A stretch of DNA of 64,000 bases from Streptomyces sp. JHA26 (lineage in GTDB: Bacteria > Actinomycetota > Actinomycetes > Streptomycetales > Streptomycetaceae), in the NCBI RefSeq assembly GCF_002005565.1, contig NZ_BDJC01000024.1, positions 35,309-99,308 of the forward strand. The letters are read 5' to 3'. Of the stretch, positions 32,037 to 39,722 are shown one piece after another; position 1 is the first letter of the stretch; each line of letters starts with the position of its first letter. The translations under genes were made by a program, and so were the position numbers. Below the pieces are notes generated by a model. That model did not search any database. It saw only the letters and a program-made list of their open reading frames with translations, and had not been told where the DNA came from.

Positions 32037-33184
32037 TGGGGGCGCACAGCAAGGGGGCGGCGCGGCGCGCTCCCGCGACGCACGGCGAGATGGCGCACGG
32101 CGAGAGGGTGACCGGGGACGCCGTGCGCCGTGCCCCCGGCGGGGGCGCGACGGGGGGCCGGGACCGCTACTTCGACACCCTGCGCGCCGTCGCCCTGGTC
32201 CGGGTCGTCGCGTACCACGCCTTCGGCTGGCCCTGGGCGGGGCTGGTCTTCCCCTCCATGGGCATCATGTTCGGCCTGGCCGGCACCCTGATGGCCCGGT
32301 CGCTGCGGCGCCCGGCCCCGGCGGTGCTCCGCGGCAGGCTGCGGCGCCTGCTGCCGCCGTTCTGGTGCTGGGGCCTGTTCGTGACCGGCGCGATGCTGAT
32401 GCACGGCTGGATGCCGGGGTGGCAGGCCGTCTACTGGATCGTGCCGCTCGGCGACCCGCCGGGCAACGCCTGGGGCGAGCAGGCCTGGGAGATCCTCTGG
32501 TACCTGCGGACCTACCTGTGGTTCGTCCTCCTCTCGCCGCTGCTGCTGCGGGTGTTCCGGGCGGCGCCCGTGCCCGTCCTGGTGCTGTCGCTGGCCCCCG
32601 CCGTCGTGCTCCAGTACGTCTGGCAGCCGCCGGACGACCGCTTCGGCAGCGCCCTCACCGACCTCGCCACGTTCCTCTTCTGCTGGCTGCTCGGCTTCGC
32701 GCACCACGAGGGGGTGCTGGGGCGGCTGAAACCGGCCGCCGTCGCCCTGCCCGCGCTCGCCGCGCTGGCGTACGGCGGGTGGTACGCGTTCGCGCACCAG
32801 GGCGAGTACGGCACCTACGACCTCGACGACATCCCGCTCGCGCAGGCCTTCTGGTCGGCGGGGTTCGTGACGCTGCTGATGTACACGAAGGCGCGGCTCG
32901 GGGCCGACTTCGCCGGACCGGCCCGGTTCCGGGGCCTGGACCGGCTGGTGACCGTCTTCAACGCCCGCGCGGTGACGATCTACCTCTGGCACGAACTCGC
33001 CCTCGTCCTCGCGGTGCCGCTGATCGACCGCTTCTGGGACGTACCGGCGTTCGAGGCGCGTCTGCCGCTGGACAGCCAGTGGTTCCTGCTGGGCGTCGGC
33101 TGGGTCCTGATCGCGGTGGCCGTCGTCCTCTTCGGCTGGGTGGAGGACGTCGCCGCGCGGAAGAGGCCGCGGCTCGTGCCGTGA
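32036..33184 (+). CDS. Acyltransferase 3 family membrane protein
   Basis: A 382-residue polytopic protein of the acyltransferase-3 (OafA/WecH-like) family with about ten hydrophobic helices. The family His is in the first helix region (RVVAYHAFGWPWAG) after RYFDTLRAVALVR. Such proteins O-acylate or N-acylate surface glycans. The start codon overlaps the stop of the deacetylase-glycosyltransferase gene (TGATG), so the product probably modifies the polymer made by it. The first 40 residues are a polar Ala/Gly/Arg-rich extension. Confidence 0.85.
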   Translation: MGAHSKGAARRAPATHGEMAHGERVTGDAVRRAPGGGATGGRDRYFDTLRAVALVRVVAYHAFGWPWAGLVFPSMGIMFGLAGTLMARSLRRPAPAVLRGRLRRLLPPFWCWGLFVTGAMLMHGWMPGWQAVYWIVPLGDPPGNAWGEQAWEILWYLRTYLWFVLLSPLLLRVFRAAPVPVLVLSLAPAVVLQYVWQPPDDRFGSALTDLATFLFCWLLGFAHHEGVLGRLKPAAVALPALAALAYGGWYAFAHQGEYGTYDLDDIPLAQAFWSAGFVTLLMYTKARLGADFAGPARFRGLDRLVTVFNARAVTIYLWHELALVLAVPLIDRFWDVPAFEARLPLDSQWFLLGVGWVLIAVAVVLFGWVEDVAARKRPRLVP

Positions 33185-33195
33185 GGCGGCCCTGC

Positions 33196-33201
33196 GACAA
33201 T
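33196..33201 (+). promoter_or_regulatory. Putative -10 element of menG (leaderless)
   Basis: GACAAT is followed by six bases and GTG 33208, giving the same spacing as the other leaderless candidates. Confidence 0.45.
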
Positions 33202-33207
33202 GGGCGT

Positions 33208-33903
33208 GTGACCCGCGCTTCCCTGAACAAGCAGCCGCACGAAGTCGCCTCGATGTTCGACCACGTCGCGGAACGGTACGACCTGACGAACACCGTTCTC
33301 TCCCTCGGCCAGGACCGGGCGTGGCGCAAGGAGGTCGCCAGAGCCGTCGACGCCCGGCCCGCGCAGAAGGTCCTCGACCTGGCCGCCGGCACGGCGACCT
33401 CGTCCCAGCCCTTCGCCCGCGCCGGCGCCTACGTCGTCCCCTGCGACTTCTCCCTCGGCATGCTCCGGGTGGGCAAGGAGCGGCACTCCTGGATGCCGTT
33501 CACCGCGGGCGACGCGACGCGGCTGCCGTTCCGGGACGACGTGTTCGACGCGGTCACCATCTCCTTCGGGCTGCGCAACGTGCAGGACACGGACGCGGCG
33601 CTGCGCGAGATGTACCGGGTGACGCGTCCCGGCGGCCGGGTCGTCATCTGCGAGTTCTCGCACCCGACCTGGGCACCGTTCCGCACCGTGTACACCGAGT
33701 ACCTGATGCGCGCCCTGCCGCCGGTGGCCCGCGCCGTGTCGTCCAACCCCGACGCCTACGTCTACCTCGCCGAGTCCATCCGCGCCTGGCCCGACCAGGC
33801 GGCCCTGGCCGAGCGGCTGCGGAAGGCCGGCTGGTCGAAGGTGGCCCACCGGAACCTGACGGGCGGCGTCGTGGCGCTGCACCGGGGCTTCAAGGAGAGC
33901 TGA
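33208..33903 (+). CDS. menG: Demethylmenaquinone methyltransferase (MenG/UbiE family)
   Basis: A 231-residue SAM-dependent C-methyltransferase of UbiE/MenG length. Motif I reads VLDLAAGTATSSQPFA. The family signature ISFGLRNVQDTDAALREMYRVTRPGG is complete, and the start MFDHVAERYDLTN is typical. It methylates the naphthoquinone ring of demethylmenaquinone in the last common step of menaquinone synthesis. It lies in the same region as the other quinone genes and just before the geranylgeranyl-reductase-like gene. About 330 bases without a gene follow (33904-34231), very GC-rich, with a short GGCGAC triplet-pair run near 34000. Confidence 0.95.
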   Translation: MTRASLNKQPHEVASMFDHVAERYDLTNTVLSLGQDRAWRKEVARAVDARPAQKVLDLAAGTATSSQPFARAGAYVVPCDFSLGMLRVGKERHSWMPFTAGDATRLPFRDDVFDAVTISFGLRNVQDTDAALREMYRVTRPGGRVVICEFSHPTWAPFRTVYTEYLMRALPPVARAVSSNPDAYVYLAESIRAWPDQAALAERLRKAGWSKVAHRNLTGGVVALHRGFKES

Positions 33904-34231
33904 GCGGCACGCGCCCCGGGGCGGCCGAGCACGGAGCGGGCCCCGACTCCCGCGGCACCCGGGCACCGGGCCGCGGACACCGGCGTACGGCGTGGCCGAC
34001 GACGGCGACGGCGACGGCGAGGCGGAGGCCGGTCCGGCGCGGTGAGGGACGGGCCCCGTCCCCGCGCCACCTCGTCCGCGTCCACGGCCCTCGGGCCGGT
34101 CCGGTGCCGTACGCACACGGCGGGTGGCCCCGACGCCGGGCGCACGGGCGCCGGTGGCACGGGCGCGGTGGCTCCGCCGCGCACCGCCCGGAGGCGTCGC
34201 GTCGCCGGCCGAGGCGGCCCGTCCCCCGGCG

Positions 34232-34738
34232 TCAGAGTCGGAGCCGGTAGCAGTGTCCCCGTCGCTGTGTCGCCGGGGTCGTGAAGACCTCGGCGAGCCG
34301 CATGCCGAGCCGCTCCGTGACCGCGATGGAGCGCGCGTTGCGGGCGTCGACCATCGCCACCACCTCCGCCACGCCCGCCGAGCGCACCCGCTCCAGGGCC
34401 TGCCGGGCCGCCGCCGTGACGTACCCCTTGCCCCAGTGCTCCCGCCCGAGGCGCCAGCCGATCTCGATCTCGCCCTTGGGGCCCCAGTCGTCCGGCCACG
34501 GCTGGGCGCCGGTGAAGCCGACGACCCGCCCGGACTCGTCCACCACGGTCCACAGGCAGAAGCCGCGCTCGGCGTCGTGCCGGCGCTGGCGGGCGGTGAG
34601 CTCCTCGTAGACGGACAGCTCCGCGGGCCTCCCGCCGTGGAACTCCATGACGTCCGGGTCGTCGAAGACCCGGTGCCAGGCGACGGCGTCCTCGTCGGTG
34701 GGGACGCGCAACCGTACGACGGGCAGAGCTCGGTTCAC
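34232..34738 (-). CDS. GNAT-family N-acetyltransferase (RimJ/RimL type)
   Basis: A 168-residue acetyltransferase_3 family protein. It begins with the usual LRVPTDEDAVAWHRVFDDPDVMEF and has the acetyl-CoA motif WRLGREHWGKGYVTAAARQAL, followed by ARNARSIAVTERLGMRLAEVF, a hallmark of RimJ/RimL-type enzymes. The probable role is N-acetylation of a small molecule, a protein N-terminus or an antibiotic-like amine. The start was placed at a GTG with GAAGGG upstream rather than at farther upstream codons that precede the conserved region. It is divergent from the reductase gene. Confidence 0.85.
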   Translation of the reverse strand: MNRALPVVRLRVPTDEDAVAWHRVFDDPDVMEFHGGRPAELSVYEELTARQRRHDAERGFCLWTVVDESGRVVGFTGAQPWPDDWGPKGEIEIGWRLGREHWGKGYVTAAARQALERVRSAGVAEVVAMVDARNARSIAVTERLGMRLAEVFTTPATQRRGHCYRLRL

Positions 34739-34838
34739 GGGGCAGCCCTTCAGTCGGGTGATCGGTGCCGCTGAATAGACTGCCCATGTCCAGTGCCCAT
34801 CGGCACGCAGATTCTCGAAACTCTGGGGAGATCCCGCC

Positions 34839-36122
34839 GTGACCGAGCCCCTCTCCGACAACACCGCCGATGTGATCGTCGTGGGCGCGGGGCCAGCCGG
34901 CTCCACGACCGCGTACTACCTGGCCAAGGCCGGACTCGACGTCCTCCTGCTGGAGAAGACCGCGTTCCCGCGGGAGAAGGTCTGCGGCGACGGACTCACC
35001 CCGCGTGCGACCAAGCAGCTCGTGGCGATGGGCATCGACATCTCCGAGGAGGCCGGCTGGCTGCGCAACAAGGGCCTGCGCATCATCGGCGGCGGCTCGC
35101 GCCTCCAGCTGGACTGGCCGGATCTGGCCTCCTTCCCCGACTACGGACTCGTCCGCAAGCGCGACGACTTCGACGAGCAGCTCGCCCGCCAGGCGCAGAA
35201 GGCGGGCGCCCGCCTCTACGAGCGCTGCAACGTCGGCGCCCCGGTCGTCGACGACCGCACGGGCCGCATCACCGGCGTGCGCGCGAAGCTGGGGGAGGAG
35301 AAGCGCGAAGTCACCTTCCACGCGCCGCTGGTCGTGGCCGCCGACGGCAACTCCACCCGACTGTCCCTGGCGATGGGCCTGCACCGCCGCGAGGACCGCC
35401 CGATGGGCGTCGCGGTCCGCACCTACTTCACCTCCCCGCGCCACGACGACGACTACCTGGAGTCCTGGCTGGAGCTGTGGGACCGCCGCGGCCCCCAGGA
35501 CCGCCTCCTGCCGGGCTACGGCTGGATCTTCGGCATGGGCGACGGCACGTCGAACGTGGGCCTCGGCGTGCTGAACACCTCCGCCTCCTTCAAGGAGCTG
35601 GACTGGCGCGAGGTGCTGAAGGCCTGGTGCGCGTCCATGCCGGAGGACTGGGGCTACACCCCGGAGAACATGACCGGGCCGATCCGCGGCGCCGCCCTGC
35701 CCATGGCCTTCAACCGCCAGCCCCACTACACCCGGGGCCTGCTCCTGGTCGGCGACGCCGGCGGCCTGGTGAACCCCTTCAACGGCGAGGGCATCGCCTA
35801 CGCCATGGAGTCCGGCCAGATCGCCGCCGACGTCATCGTCCAGGCCCACGCGCGGGCCACGCCGGCCCAGCGCGAGATCGCCCTCCAGCGCTACCCGCGC
35901 GTCCTGAAGGACACCTACGGCGGCTACTACTCGCTGGGCCGCGCCTTCGTGAAGCTCATCGGCAACCCGAAGGTCATGCAGATCGCGACCCAGCGCGGCC
36001 TCACCCACCCCATCCTGATGAAGTTCACCCTGAAGATGCTCGCCAACCTGACGGACCCGACGGGCGGCGACGCGATGGACCGCATCATCAACGGACTGAG
36101 CAAGGTGGCCCCGAAGGCGTGA
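34839..36122 (+). CDS. Geranylgeranyl reductase family flavoprotein, probable menaquinone tail reductase
   Basis: A 427-residue FAD-dependent oxidoreductase. The N-terminal dinucleotide motif is VIVVGAGPAGSTTAYYLAKAG. The family pattern KVCGDGLTPRA, and the second FAD motif LLLVGDAGGLVNPFNGEGIAYAMESG, are both complete. The family reduces isoprenoid double bonds. The mycobacterial relative MenJ saturates one bond of the menaquinone tail, and Streptomyces menaquinones are partly hydrogenated. With menG upstream and complex I downstream, the same role is likely here. The stop is immediately next to that of the opposing deformylase remnant. Confidence 0.88.
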   Translation: MTEPLSDNTADVIVVGAGPAGSTTAYYLAKAGLDVLLLEKTAFPREKVCGDGLTPRATKQLVAMGIDISEEAGWLRNKGLRIIGGGSRLQLDWPDLASFPDYGLVRKRDDFDEQLARQAQKAGARLYERCNVGAPVVDDRTGRITGVRAKLGEEKREVTFHAPLVVAADGNSTRLSLAMGLHRREDRPMGVAVRTYFTSPRHDDDYLESWLELWDRRGPQDRLLPGYGWIFGMGDGTSNVGLGVLNTSASFKELDWREVLKAWCASMPEDWGYTPENMTGPIRGAALPMAFNRQPHYTRGLLLVGDAGGLVNPFNGEGIAYAMESGQIAADVIVQAHARATPAQREIALQRYPRVLKDTYGGYYSLGRAFVKLIGNPKVMQIATQRGLTHPILMKFTLKMLANLTDPTGGDAMDRIINGLSKVAPKA

Positions 36123-36323
36123 TCACGCCTCGTCGAAGGCGGCCGCGTTGACGGCCCGGCGCGCGAACACCTCGTCGCGCCGGGCCGCCGACTGCCGCAG
36201 CGCCCGCTTCCGGTCGCGCGCGGAGAGCCGGTCCGGGTAGACGTGCCCGTTCACGTGGTCGGTCTCGTGGACGGCCGGTGGGAACCGGTCCGTCCAGAGC
36301 CTGCCAGGAGAGGCCCGCGTCCG
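36123..36323 (-). pseudogene. def: Remnant of peptide deformylase (C-terminal 66 codons)
   Basis: On the minus strand an open frame of 66 codons, bounded upstream by an in-frame stop, encodes RFPPAVHETDHVNGHVYPDR and a basic helical tail ending in FDEA. HExDH followed by (L/V)NG-x-x-YPDR is the third, metal-binding motif of peptide deformylase, in its usual C-terminal position. Motifs 1 (GxGxAAxQ) and 2 (EGCLS) are absent, and no ATG is available, so the gene is a 3' relic. A hairpin terminator and the NlpC/P60 gene now occupy the place where its 5' part should be. Confidence 0.8.
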
Positions 36324-36334
36324 TCAGGAGAGCC

Positions 36335-36371
36335 CGAAAGGCCGCAGCCCCCGAGCGGCTGCGGCCTTTCG
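36335..36371 (-). terminator. Terminator of the NlpC/P60 gene
   Basis: A perfect 15-bp stem (36335-36349 with 36357-36371) encloses a 7-base loop. It sits 33 bases downstream of the NlpC/P60 stop on the minus strand, with CTTTCG at the stem end. Confidence 0.85.
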
Positions 36372-36404
36372 TACGGATGTGTCCGAGGTGTCCGGACGCG
36401 AGCG

Positions 36405-37253
36405 TCAGAGCACGCGGACGGCACCGCTCGGCGGGTCGTACGACAGGGGCTTCAGCACGACGCCCGTCGACGGGTTCTGCGCGCCGACGAACATGCCGTC
36501 GCCGACGTAGACGCCCACGTGGTACGCGCTGCCCGCGCCGCCCCAGTACAGGATGTCGCCCGGCTGGAGGTTGCTCAGCGACACCTGGGTGCCGGCGACC
36601 GACTGGTCCTGGGAGACGCGCGGCAGGTCGACGCCGACCTGCTTGAAGGCGGCCTGCACGAGGCCGGAGCAGTCCCAGGAGTTGGGGCCGGTGCCGCCGG
36701 AGACGTAGGCGTCGCCGACCTGGGACTGGACGAAGGAGACGACGGCGGCGGCCGAACCGGTGGCCGTGGACGTGCTGACGCCGGCCGAGACCTCGACCGA
36801 GGAGGACGACGACGAGGACGAGGAGCCGGTGTCCACGGAGGCGCTCAGGGTGGCGCGCTCGGCGGCACGGGAAGCGCGCTCGGCGGCCTCCTGGCGGGCC
36901 TCCTCCGCGGCCTTCCTCTTGGCCGCGGCGGCCTTCTTCTTGGCCTCCGCGAGGTCCGCCTTGGCCTCCTTGGCCGCGGCGGCGGCGGCCGCGTCGCGCT
37001 CGGCGCGCAGCTCGTAGTTGGCCGCGGCCTGCTGCGTGGCGTCCGCGGACTGGGCGACCTGGGCGGCCAGGTCGGCCGTCAGGGTGGGCAGTTCGAGGGT
37101 CTGCGTCACCGGCTCGGCCGCGTTCGCCGAACCCGACGCCCCGGCCACTGCCAGGGTGCTGAGGACGCCACCGGCAACTCCGGCCCGCATCGCGAGGGTC
37201 GACGCGCTGCGGCGGGGCTTCCGGTGGCTGCGTATGTGAGCGGTGTGGGACAT
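36405..37253 (-). CDS. Secreted NlpC/P60 (C40) peptidoglycan hydrolase
   Basis: A 282-residue exported protein. A basic N-terminus and hydrophobic stretch ending in SGSANAAEP form a signal peptide with an AxA-type cleavage site. The middle (residues about 60-135) is an Ala/Lys/Glu-rich coiled coil, followed by a run of nine serines. The C-terminal NlpC/P60 domain has the catalytic Cys in WDCSGLV and the His in YHVGVYVGDGMFV. Such DL-endopeptidases cut peptidoglycan stem peptides. The ATG at 37253 lacks a good ribosome-binding site; GGAGGAG is about 20 bases upstream. Long upstream DNA (37254-38042) is shared with nuoA. Confidence 0.92.
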   Translation of the reverse strand: MSHTAHIRSHRKPRRSASTLAMRAGVAGGVLSTLAVAGASGSANAAEPVTQTLELPTLTADLAAQVAQSADATQQAAANYELRAERDAAAAAAAKEAKADLAEAKKKAAAAKRKAAEEARQEAAERASRAAERATLSASVDTGSSSSSSSSSVEVSAGVSTSTATGSAAAVVSFVQSQVGDAYVSGGTGPNSWDCSGLVQAAFKQVGVDLPRVSQDQSVAGTQVSLSNLQPGDILYWGGAGSAYHVGVYVGDGMFVGAQNPSTGVVLKPLSYDPPSGAVRVL

Positions 37254-37337
37254 AGGGACAACCGGTATCAGGAGCTCCTCCATACCTTCAAGAAACGTGG
37301 GCTGCGCCACAGTTGTTCAACGGACCCCTTGAATCCC

Positions 37338-37356
37338 GGGCGTGTCGCCCTTTTTT
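37338..37356 (+). terminator. Rho-independent terminator-like element facing the nuo side, in the NlpC upstream region
   Basis: GGGCG-TGT-CGCCC is followed directly by six T residues on the plus strand. No plus-strand gene lies between 36123 and this point, so it would stop transcripts antisense to the nlpC gene or read-through from the reductase gene. Confidence 0.6.
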
Positions 37357-37737
37357 GACACCCTGGCGAACATTGCGCAGCCTCCGTGACCCACCTGTGA
37401 TCACGGTCTTTGATCGTTTCGCCCGAATTGCCCCTCGCTTACCACTGGTTGAGGTGATTGGCCAAGCCCGGTTCTCAGACACCTCTCATGAATGTGGCGG
37501 AGGTCACGGAACGGTCGCCCCCGCGGCCGCGTCCCCCGCGCGGAGCGATGCCCGTGGCGCTCGTGAACGCGTGCACGCGTCCACATCGCGCCCCGCCGTC
37601 CCCCCGATGTGTGAACGGGAGCCACTATCAGGAGATCGAGTCCAGCGCCAATTTGCATGCACGCGAAGCATCTTGATATGGAGACGCTCACTTCCCACGC
37701 CCTCTGGCCAGCGGCGACGAGCGAAAATGTCACCTCT

Positions 37738-37854
37738 GGTGATCAGCTGAACGCTTCCTGTATGAAGATCACCGCTCATCCGACTTCATGATCCTTCGTC
37801 AGGTGGTGGAGATCACAAAGCTTGTGCAATACCCCGTGTCGCAGATCACAGAGC
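37738..37854 (+). promoter_or_regulatory. Repeated GATCAC boxes upstream of the nuo promoter
   Basis: GGTGATC (37738-37744) and GATCACC (37767-37773) form an inverted pair. AGATCACAAAGC (37810-37821) and AGATCACAGAGC (37843-37854) form a direct pair 33 bp apart, three helical turns. The far copy GTGATCAC (37397-37404) is a perfect 8-bp palindrome. The binding protein is unknown. The rest of 37254-38042 is noticeably less GC-rich and shows no gene. Confidence 0.55.
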
Positions 37855-37862
37855 GGCAGGCA

Positions 37863-37900
37863 TAAGATGCGAGGCAGTTGGGCTTGTGACCTGCTTCACA
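37863..37900 (+). promoter_or_regulatory. nuo promoter -10 and Rex-like operator
   Basis: TAAGAT (37863-37868) is the best -10 candidate. TGTGACCTGCTTCACA (37885-37900) matches the Rex operator pattern TGTGAA-N4-TTCACA except for one base, and it falls just behind the expected transcription start. Rex senses NADH/NAD+ and is known to control nuo in S. coelicolor. The site also fits the Crp form TGTGA-N6-TCACA, so identity needs a binding test. Confidence 0.75.
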
Positions 37901-38042
37901 TGTTCGCGATCTTCGCCGGGACGAGCGGGGTTCGTGGGACTGCTGGGGCGGCTGTGAGCCCAGTGCGACCTCCCCGGTCTCGGCTCCGCTCGACCAGGGG
38001 GGACCCCATGCAGTCAGTGCCGACTGAGAGGAGCGAGGAGCG

Positions 38043-38402
38043 GTGAACGCGTATGCGCCCATCCTCGTACTGGGAGCCCTCGGGGCAGGCTTTGCGGTCT
38101 TCTCCGTGGTCATGGCCACGCTGATCGGTCCGAAGCGGTACAACCGGGCCAAGCTCGAGGCCTACGAGTGCGGCATCGAGCCGACCCCCACGCCGGCCGG
38201 CGGCGGGCGTTTCCCCATCAAGTACTACCTGACGGCGATGCTCTTCATCGTCTTCGACATCGAGATCGTCTTCCTCTACCCCTGGGCCGTCACCTTCGAC
38301 GCCCTGGGGATCTTCGGGCTCGTGGAGATGCTGCTCTTCGTGCTCACCGTCTTCGTCGCGTACGCGTACGTATGGCGGCGCGGCGGCCTGGAATGGGACT
38401 GA
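38043..38402 (+). CDS. nuoA: NADH-quinone oxidoreductase subunit A
   Basis: A 119-residue membrane subunit of complex I with three helices. The loop after the first helix contains YNRAKLEAYECGIEPTPT, with the conserved cysteine of the NuoA/ND3 switch loop. NuoA lies at the junction of the quinone site and the proton channel arm. It is the first gene of a complete nuoABCDEFGHIJKLMN operon. It begins at GTG 38043 behind a GGAG-rich ribosome-binding site and a leader of about 165 bases that contains the Rex-like operator. The 13-base gap to nuoB suggests tight co-translation. Confidence 0.97.
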   Translation: MNAYAPILVLGALGAGFAVFSVVMATLIGPKRYNRAKLEAYECGIEPTPTPAGGGRFPIKYYLTAMLFIVFDIEIVFLYPWAVTFDALGIFGLVEMLLFVLTVFVAYAYVWRRGGLEWD

Positions 38403-38415
38403 GGGGCCTTTAGTC

Positions 38416-38966
<551 letters not shown>

Positions 38967-38970
<4 letters not shown>

Positions 38971-39722
38971 GCGACGCGAACAACACCCCGGGTGACGGGA
39001 ACGGGCCCAACCCCGAGAAGGACCTCTCCGCGCAGAACCTCCCCGGCCAGCGCGGCCAGGGCGGCGAGGAGATCCGCGTCCAGCGCGGCATGTTCGGCGC
39101 GAACAACGGCGGCGACACCTCCGGCTACGGCGGGCTGGTCCGTTCGGTCCGCCTCCCGGGACCGGCGAGCAGGCCCTACGGCGGCTGGTTCGACGAGGTC
39201 GCCGACGAGCTCGAGGGCGCGCTGGAGGAACAGGGGCTGCTGCCCGAGAACGCCATCGGGAAGACGGTCGTCGACCGCGGCGAACTGACCTTCCACGTCG
39301 AACGCGAGCACCTGGTCCGCGTCGCGCGGACCCTGCGCGACGACCCGGCCCTGCGCTTCGAGCTGTGCACCGGCGTCAGCGGCGTCCACTACCCGAACGA
39401 CAGGGGCCGCGAGCTGCACGCCGTCTACCACCTGCGCTCGATCACCCACAACCGGCTGATCCGGCTCGAGGTCAGCGCCCCCGACGACGACCCGCACATC
39501 CCGTCGCTGTTCGCCGTCTACCCGACGAACGACTGGCACGAGCGCGAGGCGTACGACTTCTTCGGCATCGTCTTCGACGGTCACCCGGCCCTGACGCGGA
39601 TCATGATGCCGGACGACTGGCAGGGCCACCCGCAGCGCAAGGACTACCCCCTCGGCGGCATCCCCGTCGAGTACAAGGGCGCCCAGATCCCGGCTCCGGA
39701 CCAGCGGAGGTCGTACTCGTGA
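38967..39722 (+). CDS. nuoC: NADH-quinone oxidoreductase subunit C
   Basis: A 251-residue peripheral subunit of the 30-kDa type. The family signature is near the C-terminus: FPTND-like VYPTNDWHEREAYDFFGIVF, then HPALTRIMMPDDWQGHPQRK, directing assembly against NuoD. The first 80 residues are polar, Gly/Asn-rich and not conserved, a common feature of the actinobacterial protein. It is separate from nuoD, unlike the E. coli nuoCD fusion. It overlaps both neighbours by four bases. Confidence 0.97.

Noticed and set aside
33904..34231. Possible small gene behind menG
   Set aside because: Extremely GC-rich, no ribosome-binding site, and translations are low in complexity in all frames.
37254..37460. 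Possible c-di-AMP (ydaO-type) riboswitch in front of the NlpC/P60 gene
   Set aside because: Such riboswitches occur upstream of cell-wall hydrolases in actinomycetes, so I looked for it, but the conserved segments of the class were not found on the minus strand. A covariance-model search would decide.
37885..37900. Calling the nuo operator a Crp site
   Set aside because: TGTGA-N6-TCACA fits Crp too, but Rex control of nuo is established in S. coelicolor and the half-site TTCACA fits Rex, so it is listed as Rex-like.
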